Of a DNA stretch of 64,000 nucleotides, positions 1 to 10,616 are shown one piece after another. Numbering within the stretch: the first letter of the stretch is position 1; the number at the start of each line of letters is the position of its first letter. The DNA is from Serpula lacrymans var. lacrymans S7.9. Taxonomy: Eukaryota > Basidiomycota > Agaricomycetes > Boletales > Serpulaceae. A model generated the notes under the pieces. The model saw nothing but the letters and a program-made list of their open reading frames with translations, ran no database searches and was not told the origin of the DNA. The position numbers and the translations under genes are program-made. Location: the NCBI RefSeq assembly GCF_000218685.1, contig NW_006763302.1, positions 788,868-852,867 on the forward strand. Direction: 5' to 3'.

Positions 1-240
1 ACTCGACGACAGCTCCCAGCACGTTCCGCACCCACCAAGGTCCGCGTCGACGGCACTGACGTTGGGGTAGGACGGTAGCTGGCTGAGCGTCCAGTACCCC
101 CGGGCTTGGAGCTCTTGCGAACAGACGAGCAGCGTGGTGGGGTAGTTGGGGGCGTCGAACGGGGGGAATACGGATGCTTGATATTGTGAAAGGATGGGGG
201 ACGCGAGGAGGACGAGGGAGGCTATGGCGATAGGTTTCAT
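1..240 (-). CDS. Cerato-platanin-like secreted protein, N-terminal part (runs off left edge)
   Basis: Open reading frame of 80 codons starting with ATG at 240 and running off the left edge without a stop. It begins with a hydrophobic signal peptide (MKPIAIASLVLLASPILS). The mature part contains VCSQELQARGYWTLSQLP and GGCGTCWEL. The spacing of a first Cys, a Gly-Tyr turn, a TLSQLPSYPN segment and a CGTCW motif matches the cerato-platanin family: small secreted fungal proteins with a double-psi beta-barrel fold that bind chitin oligomers and are seen by plants as elicitors. The family member is usually about 120-140 residues, so roughly half is visible. No intron is needed in the visible part. 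The family call rests on the CGTCW region; a related expansin-like barrel protein is the alternative. Confidence 0.65.
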   Translation of the reverse strand, partial: MKPIAIASLVLLASPILSQYQASVFPPFDAPNYPTTLLVCSQELQARGYWTLSQLPSYPNVSAVDADLGGCGTCWELSSS

Positions 241-1046
241 GGTGGATACCGTTCGTCGTGGAGGTTTGGGGGTGCTATTAGAGGGGAGCCGAGAACTGGA
301 GAACCGAAAGGCTGTCGCTTACGCCACATGTCGACCCCTCATTTCCGGCTTGCTCTTAATTTGCGTTATCATCAGAAAGGAGGATGTAAATGAATCTGGA
401 AAGACAATGTTCTCACTACAAGCAGGTGTTACGAGTCAGCCCTTCCAGGTCGCCTGATACTAATACTAGAATGCGCGGAGTATCAATATGGTCTTACCGC
501 CGGCGACTCGGATTCGGAAGCCATCATCTTGGACTCGCAAGTGTACTGAGAATCTTCACTTCAAATCTTTTGTGTTGCATACTGGTGAAAACGGCTCTCA
601 CAGCTCAGCGCTAGTTTTGCGTAGCCACCAAGGCGATGAAAGCACTATCGTGACATTGCCCAGATAATCCGCTTTATAATTGCAGTTGAGTGTGCTTACG
701 GTTAATACGAACCAGCGAACAACTTGGTATGGTTGGCCGGTCCTTATGGCTATGCATTTTAGCGACGAGAATCCCTTCTTTTTCTCGTCGCCGCTACTAG
801 TGGATCTGATAGAGCCACCATTCAAAGTCCAGATCCAAAAAGATTGCAATAGTCAAAGTAACCATACTGATAACTTGATCATCTAAAAGAGCGATATATT
901 ATCAACGTAAAAAATTAGAATGAGGTGCGTAGAATCCCATGTAATGTAATCTCAGATAATCCTCTCAGACTGCCCAGTATCACAAGAAAATCCCCCACCA
1001 ATCTCCATATTCTTATTTTCAATCGTTGCGTGCCAGTATCCCTGAT
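241..1046. other. Intergenic, no gene recognised
   Basis: Only short open frames without domain signatures or convincing splice structure are seen. The left part is the upstream region of the cerato-platanin-like gene, and the right part is downstream of the small secreted protein gene. Confidence 0.5.
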
Positions 1047-1595
1047 TTAGGTGATCGTGATCGTCTGGTTCAGAGTCTGGAGGGCGGGGCTCGGACCAGC
1101 CTGCGAGGGAAAAATTGTCAGAGTGTTAAACAAGGTACTACAGAAGCAGCACAATGGACAGAAACACGCACGCCAACCAAATTCACGTGAAGAACGTTGA
1201 TCTGAGCAGTTCCTTTGGGCAACGAAGCTGGGATCGTCACAGAGATGTTTTGGTAATTGGGCAACTGAGGCTCGTGGGACACAGGGTCGTAGGCCCCGTT
1301 GTACAAAATTTGACCAAAGATATCGGCAGGAGCGGCACAGGGTTGACTGGAGCACGACTGAATGCCAATAACGACAGCAACTTCCTGAGAGGGCGACTGA
1401 GAGTTCTACGGACAACGGTTCACCATTGACAATAGACGCGAGCATGGAGATGATTTCACTTACTGGCCTCTCGAGCTGAACGATCAAATCGCTGCCTGGA
1501 GCCACCGATGCACCTTGCGCGGGGTTGGCGATTGCAACGTTCTGGGCAAAAGCAGCACCAGCGAAGAGAGCGAAGGAGACGATGGACTTGAACAT
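1047..1595 (-). CDS. Small secreted protein, Ig-like fold family of basidiomycetes
   Basis: Three-exon model. ATG at 1595, first intron with donor GTAAGT after codon 44 (ending LERP), second intron GTGCGT...CGCAG near the end, stop TAA at 1047-1049. The spliced product is about 140 residues. It starts with a signal peptide (MFKSIVSFALFAGAAFAQ) and continues with NPAQGASVAPGSDLIVQLERP, a pair of cysteines (SCSSQPC), the segment FGQILYNGAYDP, and a C-terminal LVGAGPSPALQTLNQTITI. I recognise the pattern as a common family of about 130-150 residue secreted proteins in mushroom genomes, without an assigned function. The pattern of alternating hydrophobic residues suggests an all-beta fold. The longer open frame starting at 1694 reads through the 5' untranslated region and should not be used. 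Confidence 0.7.
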   Translation of the reverse strand: MFKSIVSFALFAGAAFAQNVAIANPAQGASVAPGSDLIVQLERPVSEIISMLASIVNGEPLSVELSVALSGSCCRYWHSVVLQSTLCRSCRYLWSNFVQRGLRPCVPRASVAQLPKHLCDDPSFVAQRNCSDQRSSREFGWRACFCPLCCFCSTLFNTLTIFPSQAGPSPALQTLNQTITIT

Positions 1596-2691
1596 GACTC
1601 TATAAGGTGGATTTAGACTAAGCTGGAGGGAAGCAGTAGAAGAAAGCTGATGTTGAGAATACTGAAAACCTGAACCTTTTATACAGGGGACCAAATATAA
1701 GCGGTGCGTTTCAAAAAATGAGGATGACGTCCTTACGTTGTCGGTCCTAATATTCCAACCGCAAACACGGTGATGGTGAGCCGGAGTGAAGCAAAATCAG
1801 TGGTCCATGAGAAAGAGACGCACTGAATTTCGGCTGGACGTTTCGGGGATATGTACGGTTCTTCCACAGCTGGGCGCATTACATCCTGTCGATCACAATC
1901 ACAATCGGTAATCTGTGAAAATGGAGTTGAAGATGGGCCTTTGTTCCTAAGACTGGAATAGAGCTTAAGCACGTTTCGATCCAACCGCTCGCCAGTCGCC
2001 AGAGCATGTTTGGAACGTCTAATCCGCCAAAGCTCGCGAACTTTCAAAGAAGAGATTGGAAAACAAAAGCAAAAAATAATTTATCCAGCCGTGGTAACAC
2101 CATCGCAGCTTTCTTAGCTGGGATGTTCAACTGTTTCAAGTTGCGGCGGCCACTCTGCAACCATCTTGACACAAGAATTGTGTGGCGTGAGGACTTCCCT
2201 TTCGACTAGGAATAGGCGCATGTACTGGATGTCGAGGGTGTTTGGTTCGAAGCGGTAAAAAAAATGTGAGTGTTTCTCTCTTATCCACCCAACTGTTCTG
2301 TCACTTACCTTATTCGCGCAGGTCAAATGGATGTCAAGCCCTCACTCAAGCCTCCGTAGATGGCATGTGGTTTACATGAGCCAAGGCGGGTATTTAATTT
2401 AATCATAATGTTGCAGAGGCTGTTTTATCCCCCAGTGAACGTGAACATAGGAGGGCTTAATTGAGCTCTTGAGATACGTATTAAGACAACGTCGCGATGA
2501 GCCCGATAGATAGGCAGCTTAAAGAGCGATATCAACACACGGTACCCATGCAGCTTTCCCCCATTCATGCCTTGACAAGCAAAATTAAAATCATTTTCAA
2601 ACTGACAATGATGACAATAGCTCACGATCCATTACATTTCGAATACTATGGTAACTGGTGTAGTGGCGTTGGGGAAATTACACGTACATTA
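1596..2691. other. Intergenic, nothing recognised beyond the TATA box
   Basis: About 1.1 kb between the 5' end of the secreted-protein gene and the 3' end of the VPS9-domain gene. Open frames here are short and carry no recognisable motif. Confidence 0.45.
1676..1683 (-). promoter_or_regulatory. TATA box of the small secreted protein gene
   Basis: On the minus strand the sequence reads TATAAAAG, about 80 nt upstream of the ATG at 1595, a normal distance for a fungal TATA-driven secreted protein gene. Confidence 0.5.
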
Positions 2692-5600
2692 TCACTCATC
2701 AAAACCTCCCAAAGCGCGCACGGCTTCCACCAGATGCTTATACTCCCGAAGAAGTTCTGCGACTTCGCCGACTTTGATATCGTCCTCTGAGCAATCAAGG
2801 AACCGCCGATTTGGTGGAGGCAGTCTAAGTGAGATAGGAGACTGCGCGCGAGACGATGCGGGCGTGTCGTGTCGATTCGCAGGAGCGAGTAAAGTTGACG
2901 GACGAGATATGGGTGAGGATGCCTGTGCTCTGATAAGAAATCGCTAATAGTATTGTGATTAAACGAACTCATACCTTATTGTGCGCTTCAGACTGTGCTA
3001 GCCTGGACAGGCCTGACATTTGAGCCAACCGATCCGTCAAGCTCTTTCTCCCGCTAACTTGCTTTCGTTTACGTGGCTTGCTGCTATTCATCATACGCTC
3101 GAAGCTTCGGATACTCCTCCCATCATGGACTTCTTCCTCCTCCTCCTCATCCTCTTCTTCCTCCTCTTCGTCTTCCTCTTCGTTTTCCTCTGATTCATCT
3201 TCCGCCTTCTCTGATAAATAAGGTCCGTCCTCGTCGTTGAGATACACAGACTTCACAGAGCTAGGGCGAGAGGAGACGGGGACTAGCTGCTGTCCCGCCT
3301 CTTCGGCATCTTTAGCAGACTTTGCTTTCTCTCTCGTACCGGGAAGCGATGCCGTCAAACTAGCTATTGAGAATCCAGCCTCACGACGAAGGAGACCAAG
3401 ACCTGGGCGAACATTCCAAGGCGGCGCAGATTCGGTCGACTTGGCAGGCGTCACTGGATTATCATTATGACCCGGAAGGAATGATAATGATCTCAGTACG
3501 CCAAAGGAGGAATCGACAACTCCAGATATGACTTTATTGGCGGAACCTGCGATGGCATCTACTTGTTGCTCTACACGACCTCGGAAACTTCCAGGTAATC
3601 CCTCTTGGGTTAGCGCGGGTGATTCTGGAGTCAATGGCGAACGGTTGATGGGGATTGGCGTCAGGTCAGCGGTACTGAACATATATGAGCTCATATCAAA
3701 TCTAATAGATACGTATAACCAACCTGATAACTTCTTTTTCGCTCTCGCCTAAACCTAAAGCGCCTAAGTCGACGTTCTCAAGGAATTCAGCGACAGCCAT
3801 AAGGTTTATCAAACAATAGCTCTCTTCACCACCAAAGGACTGGTTCCTGTAGCGTTGCGTGAAGAGCAGGTGGGAGACGAGATGAGGAGGGTTTGACTTG
3901 ACTACGGAAAATATGATAAGTGGGAGAAGAACGTCCCCTGACACGGGTGTGCTCTCTGACGGCGGAGAAACCATGAGACGAGGCGAATTCGACCTCGAGT
4001 GATGAGATACCTCCGGAGATATGATATGTGACTCAGAGGTTGGTGGGCCAGTATGAGGATCAGGTACCATTAAAACTGGTGTTGAAACGGGGGAGGCAGT
4101 TAATGTATCTGAAGAGGCCAGCAGAGGCACGTCAACGCCTTCCATCGGACCAAGAGGTGGAGTCGAGACAACATGCTCGTCGCGGACTGTCTTTGTGAAA
4201 GCAATTTGGTTTTCCTCTGCGTCTTGGTCAGCTTTTAGTTTCACAGGTGGTAGTTTCGACAGGCCATCTTCCCCGGGTCATAAGCAAAAGATAACAAGGA
4301 ACGGAATCTACGACGCACCAACAACGACTTTATGAGCGGCAACCAGGACTGCAGCTTTGTCACTAGGAGATCGACAAGCCACATCGAGCTGATTGAGCAC
4401 TGCCGCAAAATTTAGATCACTGGATAGTCCGAGATCTGATTGAGATGATACATACTTTCACCGCATGCCTTCACCACGACATCTAGCTCTGGACCAATCA
4501 TACCAGTGTCTACGTCTAGATGTTCGAGACCAAGGTCAACCATGTTCATAGCAGCTATTCGGCTCGAGAGGGCCTCATCGTGAGAAGCATCGTCCGAGGT
4601 AAATGGCAAGAATAGCCTATAAGACAACCAATGTTTTGTAAAATCATACCGCTATAGGGACATTTAGACAACACACCTGTCGTAAAAAAGGGTGCAAATT
4701 GTGCACTCTACTAATTCAAGAATTTCTCGTATTCTCAGGTCGTCCTCGGCCTTAAATTTGTCTTGACGTTCTTTGTCGTCCCCAAACTCCACAGATGGGC
4801 CCTCTTTTCGCCGTAATGAAGTCTGACCTGTCCACAAATCTTGTTCCAAAGTGGAATAAAATTCCTGAAGCTTCTCTGAAATTTCCTCTGGAGACTCCGT
4901 CAGAGGATTAATAATGTATGGCATTTTTGCCGGGCTGGAACCTATGTCTTGCAAAGTTTTCTTGGACGCTTTCACCAAAGGATGCAAAAACGTTGTAAAA
5001 GATTGGACCCGATCCACTACCCACGTTGGAAGACCCATAAAAGCTTCATGCATCTCAGAGCTGAGAGCATCGACGATATCTCTGCGAACATCCCTTGATA
5101 CGATACTTCTGTCTATACTAAAAGCGGAAAGCTCAACGACAAGTTCTGGCTCAGACTGGGTTGGCAGAGGAACCGTCGCAGTAGGTGGGGTGGATGGTTT
5201 TTGGCCAAAAAGAGATGCAAACGGGTTGGATATTCGTGAGGTGCCTTGTGCTGAAGATGGCCGAGCAATGGGGCGAGGAGGAAGCGGTGGTTTATTTAGG
5301 ACAAATGGACGTGGTGGTAAAGGTAGAGCATCGTTGAAAGCGGGTACAGAGAAAGATGGATAGGGAGTAGGAGAGGAGGACCACGAGGGAAGGGGAGGAA
5401 GGGAAACCAAGGTGGATGTTCGCGAAGAGAGCGCAAGCAGGTCCTGAAACGGTTTGCTTGATGGAAGAAGTGCAGACCGAAATGTAAGGACCTCACTGAT
5501 GATACGTCAGCTACGCAATGCCAGAACAAAAGATGGAACCAACTTTACGAGAACTCCTCTCAGTCCAGATAGTGTCACGAATGGGACATCATCCCTAGAT

Positions 5601-6213
5601 GAAGTGTCGCAGAGTACGACGTGATCCTGAACGAACTCAACGGTGATTTTCTCATGAGAAGAGGCCTTCTCCAGAGGTAAAAGTAACGAAGCCTGAAACA
5701 GATAAAGATGATGAGAACTACTGACACCAGCACTGAGCCTAGGGCGCACAATACCTTTCCCTTGGTTAAGATATTCCAAACTTCGCTCCAGTCATCAGAA
5801 ACCTCGCCTTCGGTAGTTAGCTTCTCTAAGATAGCCCATCCAACACTTCCTATGTCGAGACCCAAGCCCTGTGCAGCAGCTTTGAGATTCATGAGCTGCA
5901 GCTTGCTTGTGGCACCGCCTTGAGGCTGTTGAGGGGACACAGACACAGATGGATGCAGAGTCGTTCCTGTGGTTGCAGATGTGGTCACCACTCGTTGTCG
6001 AGGGGTATAAGGAACGTATTTTGCTGCCGCTGTCGTTGGGGCAGCATTGATGTTCTGTTCTGGCGGAGGAGAAATAAGAGAAGTTGATGAGGACGTGGGA
6101 GACAGTAGCGGATGGGCAGAAAGCGTCTCAAATGAGCTGACTCGCTTGATGTTCGCTCCTTGTATACGGCCAATAGACGATGGAGGGAATAAACCTTCGC
6201 GTTTGGTAGCCAT
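2692..6213 (-). CDS. VPS9-domain guanine nucleotide exchange factor (Rab5-type)
   Basis: Multi-exon gene, ATG at 6213 (MATKREGLFPPSS), last exon ending LLREYKHLVEAVRALGGFDE and stop TGA at 2692-2694. The spliced protein is roughly 950-1000 residues. The N-terminal third is Ser/Pro-rich. A proline-rich stretch (PLPPRPFVLNKPPLPPRPIARP) could bind SH3 domains. A helical region follows, then the VPS9 core around 3770-3960: DVLLPLIIFSVVKSNPPHL, then a segment with GGEESYCLINLMAVAEFLENVDL. In VPS9 proteins these segments contain the Asp and Tyr that open Rab5-family GTPases, so this protein should activate Rab5/Vps21 at endosomes. The C-terminal part has a long Glu-rich run (about 3130-3200). The position of the domain in mid-protein and the length resemble fungal Muk1/VPS9-type exchange factors. 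Several introns were placed by splice consensus only, so exon edges may be off. Confidence 0.75.
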
Positions 6214-6438
6214 CGCAATATAGAATGCAGTGGTGCAACAAGTCCAAGGAAAGCAAGCTGGATAGCTTTTATATCAGTTCTATGTGATCCAACGCAACAT
6301 CAGCTATACAAAAAAGTATCAAAAGCAATACAGATTCGAATGTTTGTCTGTATATGAATGGATCAGAGCGCGTTGTATACGCAAGGCAAAGTAACAACGG
6401 AGAAACGCGTCTGGATGCGCAGTGAGGTGTAATTTTTT

Positions 6439-6457
6439 GGGTTAGGGTTACCCTAAC
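6439..6457. promoter_or_regulatory. Telomere-repeat-like inverted motif in a divergent promoter
   Basis: GGGTTAGGGTTACCCTAAC lies in the 336-bp space between the divergent starts of the VPS9 gene (6213) and the gene at 6550. It is a TTAGGG/CCCTAA inverted pair. In fungi, Myb-type factors such as yeast Tbf1 and fission-yeast Teb1 bind TTAGGG in promoters; use of such a factor here is inference. Confidence 0.4.
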
Positions 6458-6549
6458 ATGCTTGCAAAATTCTTTGGCTCTTTCCCCTTTCTTTACCTTC
6501 ACGCCACTGCTCATAGCTTGATATCATCTGAGAAGTAGAACCATAAAAT

Positions 6550-7541
6550 ATGTCCAAACCAGGCACTCGTCGCATGCCCAGAGATGTGTACGAGGGCAAA
6601 AAAGGATTCAGAGATTGGCCCGGGGCAGATAGCGGCTGGAAACCACCTCGCAGCGAAGATGAGCCAGATGCGCTAACCATGCGACGACACCGACTTGCTC
6701 AATTTGTGCTCTCGGAAAAAGGTTCATTCGTGCCGTCGTACGTACTCTGAATACGATGCCCGTAGCATATCAAGAAATCAGGTTCGATTGTCACACTAGC
6801 ATTCATACCATCATGAAAGAAGTCCGATCTCCTGTGGAGACGCTGTCAGCCGTGAACGAACGGACCACGGAGCTCAAAAAGCAACACATACGTGATCTAG
6901 AGAAACTTTTTGCTTTACAAGGCGAACAACATCGTCAAGGTGCTATTGACAGATATTCAGCAATAGACTTTACCCAGTTCCCTGAGCCACATGAGGAAGA
7001 ACGCGACATAGTGGAAACCCATACTGCATTGATGGTGGGTGTATATCGCCCAAATGCAACATTTTCAAGCTAACACACGACACACAGGATCTTCACGAGA
7101 GAGGTCGACGATCAAAAGCCTTGGAGGACGATTGGGATGACGCCCTCGATCACATTCGCTTCGCCCATCTTCAAACTTTGTTACCGTTGTTGAAACGTAA
7201 ATCCGAAATGGAACAACGGCGAGATGCATATTTCCCATCATCTATCCAGGAATATCACATGATTCGCGATAGGGATATCCAACTACGCGTTGCCAGATTT
7301 CTTGCACTAGATTCACGCTCGCAGCAAGACAAAATGTTGAGCGACTTTAACTGGGTATGGCGACAAGTGACCCCCCTACTTGATGAATATCACAAAAATG
7401 TTAGTATTTTGAAACACATCCGATTGGTTGGGCAACTTTGACTATCTGTTATATACCTATAACCAGGATGAATTCAGGACAGAAATAAATGAGATAATTA
7501 AAGATGTGAAGGCGGCAGATCCGAGGAAAAGGTACCTGTAG
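6550..7541 (+). CDS. Conserved-looking hypothetical protein, charged and helical
   Basis: Four-exon model. Exon 1 starts at ATG 6550 and ends in the phase-2 donor before GTACGT near 6737. Exon 2 begins after CACACTAG and reads SIHTIMKEVRS. Exon 3 starts after ACACACAG with DLHERGRRSKALEDDWDDAL. The last exon starts after ATAACCAG and ends AADPRKRYL with stop TAG at 7539-7541. The product is about 270 residues, rich in charged residues, with predicted long helices (for example HIRDLEKLFALQGEQHRQGA) and no membrane segment or signal peptide. I do not recognise the family. It shares a short divergent promoter with the VPS9 gene. The consistent reading frame across four consensus introns is the main support that it is real. 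Confidence 0.6.
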
Positions 7542-8150
7542 CCGAAGTACCTCTGCTTCCGTGGGGACAACTGTATTTGGTCGCGACCACTGAATTAAAT
7601 CCAATTCTGAATCGGTATTGATGATGCGGCTCAACCTAGTATGGTGATAAACGGCTGGTGCATTGTTACTTTGATCTATATCCTGGATACTTCCTTCTAG
7701 TGGTACCACCTACCTATCTCAACTCATCCGGAGCGACGAGTGCTCTGCTGCAAATTTGGGAGCCATATTGACTGCATTCTCACTATACTCTCACCTGACT
7801 TCTTTCGTTCCTTGGATTCACAGCAAACGACACTTTACTATTACATAACTTCGCCACACGGGCAAAGGCTCTGCATTCTTTCGATGGTTGCCGCGATCTA
7901 GCATCACGACGCAGGTTGTGTATCAGTTTCAACGGATTTCTTCGAGGCATTGACAAATGCTGTGAGAGCCATACGCTGATCATTGACGTCGATTTATGCT
8001 ATGCTCTGGGCTATAAAACGGGACTGCTGGGCTTGACTCGATCTCTATAATACTCATTTCTCTCCTGTATCATACACCGTTCTCCTAGTTCTCCATCTCC
8101 TCTGTATATATCGTTCTCTATCGTATTCTATATCCCTCAACACCATCTAT
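7542..8150. other. Intergenic, holds the promoter of the next gene
   Basis: About 600 bp without a recognisable gene. The last 140 bp contain a TATA box and pyrimidine-rich stretches typical of fungal promoters and 5' untranslated regions. Confidence 0.5.
8012..8019 (+). promoter_or_regulatory. TATA box of the Bud6-N-like gene
   Basis: TATAAAAC lies about 140 nt upstream of the ATG at 8151, followed by CT-rich sequence up to the start codon. Confidence 0.5.
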
Positions 8151-8745
8151 AATGCAATCACGCTCCGGATATCTGTACACAAACGGCGTGCGCCAACACA
8201 GCCTCGGGGTCAGCCACTCTTTGTTTTGCATTTTCCCACTGTATCCTCATTCTGCTATCTCTTTCTTTGCCTTTCTTGCCTCCTACGCCAGTATCGACCG
8301 GATGTTGCGGCCGCTGTACAAAATCTTTTAGTTTCCACGAAGCAGATCCAAGAATCCTTGCAGCGATGGGGCGCTCATCAGGCATCAGAAGACCAAGTTA
8401 GCGACTGTTATGTCCAATTCGGTGCACAGTTTAACGCAACTGTAGAAGCGTTCACCTACTATAACATAGACACCAGGTGCGTATTTCTTGATATTCCTCC
8501 AATGGGTCAAGCTAATGTCTCTGTTTACTAACCAAAGTGACATCAGCCAAGTCCCATCTCGTCTACGAAATGTTCTTGAGGACTGTCTTGGCGAGGATCC
8601 ATCTCCACAAGCACTTGCAGAATATATGCCCGATGTCCGCCAGCTATTGTATGACTTGCTGCAGGGTATCCGGGCAAAACAGGCGGCGTGGAGAACAGCA
8701 TCAGGACGATCTGGATCGTCGACCGTATCGTCGGACAGCTATTGA
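8151..8745 (+). CDS. Stand-alone Bud6/Aip3 N-terminal-domain protein (truncated paralogue?)
   Basis: Three-exon model. ATG at 8151 (MQSRSGYLYTNGVRQHSLG), intron from GTCAGC to CGCCAG, exon 2 starting YRPDVAAAVQNLLVSTKQIQ, intron GTGCGT...CCAAAG, exon 3 starting SDISQVPSRLRNVLEDCL and ending STVSSDSY with TGA at 8743-8745. About 165 residues. The order of motifs (LLVSTKQIQESLQRW, SDCYVQFGAQFN, SRLRNVLEDCL, YMPDVRQLLYDLLQGIR, KQAAW) matches the N-terminal domain of Bud6/Aip3, an actin- and formin-binding polarity protein. Full-length Bud6 proteins are several hundred residues longer and end in coiled coils; nothing downstream codes for them. The stop falls just after the domain, in the Ser-rich linker. 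It may be a truncated duplicate or a functional short protein. Confidence 0.7.
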
Positions 8746-10616
8746 CCAACCACACTGCTATTAGCCGCAGTTCCTCCCTCCCTCTCCCGACGCCGTAGAA
8801 GTCTTTATAAAAGTCAAAACTATCCACCCGCGGCAGTAAGTTGCAGTCGGATCTAGATTATTGCTATATCTCAGAACTAGTAATGGCTTATTTCAAGTTT
8901 ATCCCTTGTTACAATAATTATAGAGGACAGCTTCCATTTTATTTTATAGCACTCGGTAGTACACCCCTCTGGTTTAGGATGTTTACTTGTTGCCATGTAC
9001 ACGCACCTTCGTTTTGTATCTCGCTCCATTTTGGATTATGTATTGCCATTGTACTGCTTGCATGGCGGACGTTATCAATATCATGCACCATGATCACTGT
9101 AGATAATCAACCAAAATCACGGCGATGCCTTCGCGTTCGATCTTTCCAGAACTTGGGTTACTGGGTACATCCAGTGATATCGTCTGATGCGATTAGGAGA
9201 TATAGACCGACGTATTAGGCGAGACAAGGATATAGCACGTCGGCTACGAGCAAGTACACAGCAATGTCCACATTTCTTTGCTATGCTTCGGATAATGACC
9301 CGCGAGCCTTAACATTGTTGCCAAATTGCTGTGTATTGCTGTACTACCTTGACGATAGCCTTGAGTTAGGTTAACTGGATAGGGAACTGTAATTCGTGCC
9401 ATCGGGTGAGGTGGATCAGTTGGCGAGCTACGAACGACTTGACATGTTACCACGTCAAATGTCGCCAGTAACTTGACTCACGAATCTACCATCGTTCCCC
9501 CTGAGGAACAACGGCTTACTAGTATTGGCCAAGACCACAAGATACGTCCAGTCCTGAAATTTGTACTTGTCACATCCTGTGTACTTCCAAGACAAAACAG
9601 GAATTGGAGCTAGTATACAATCACCTTTCACCTTCGTCGTCCGCCCAATGGTACCTGCAATTGGTACACTAGTTTGTGATGCGAATTAAAAATCATCCAC
9701 TGGAAATTCGCTGGCATCACTTATCATGACAATTTGCACTGGCGAATAAGAAAAATCCAAGTACCTTTCTTGGCCTCAATGCTTTTACACGCTGCTCTCC
9801 GTTTCAGAGTGCATTATGGATATAGTTCATGATGAAAGCTTAAAGACACTGCTACTAGTACTCCGAGTCACCGCAGTGCATATCTTTTGCCAGACCGGTG
9901 TCGGCAGTTCCCGAAGACCCTTTCCTCAGTCCTACATTTATTTTCTGACGGTAAACCGGTGACAGAGCATTTCTCGGTTCATTCTCCATGATATCTGTGT
10001 ATATTTGGAGACTCCCATGAAAATTGCGGCCCTTTTGATCTGAATGTAGCTGAGAGAAAATGCCTCAGCTTTAAATTGCCCAATCTGACGCCCCGATTCG
10101 TATTCGCCGCATGGTTTAGGCGTGTACAATGCGCAGAAAAAATAGGTTGCCTTTTATGTCGGTATGTTCCCCAACCATTGGACTATCAATATTGCGGCGT
10201 GTCGACCTGTACAACTGCGGAACTCGATAGCCGCTACTTCACGTTCGAACCTAAACCCACCCGAGCTGTAGATGCCAAATGGCGTTTATCGATATTGATA
10301 ATAAGCCTCCAGGCAATCGAGAACGCCGCTGCAATACCCTGACTACATGGCTTATCTGCCCCTTTGGGCTCTACAACTGTCATTCTTCCATTCAGGAACC
10401 GTCGACTTCTATTCGTAGCGCACTCTGTAGTACAAGCAGGACATAAACCTTTCTTGGACTACAATGACCTTGTGATTTGAGTGATATAGTCGCAGTTTGG
10501 CACATTAAAATTTGGCGACAGGGGTATATTACTTGTCTTCTGCTCATCGCTCTTCCTCAATCCGAGTCTCATTTCGTCTCATCACTCATCACCTTCACAT
10601 CAACTCAGCTCACGCT
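8746..10616. other. Long gene-poor stretch before the ART array
   Basis: About 1.9 kb. I see only short open frames on both strands with no domain motif, no transposon ends and no RNA gene. The last part is the promoter of ART1. Confidence 0.45.

Noticed and set aside
1047..1694. Single 215-codon unspliced frame for the secreted protein
   Set aside because: Splicing at consensus sites gives a signal peptide start and a family-like sequence; the unspliced frame reads through introns and the 5' untranslated region.
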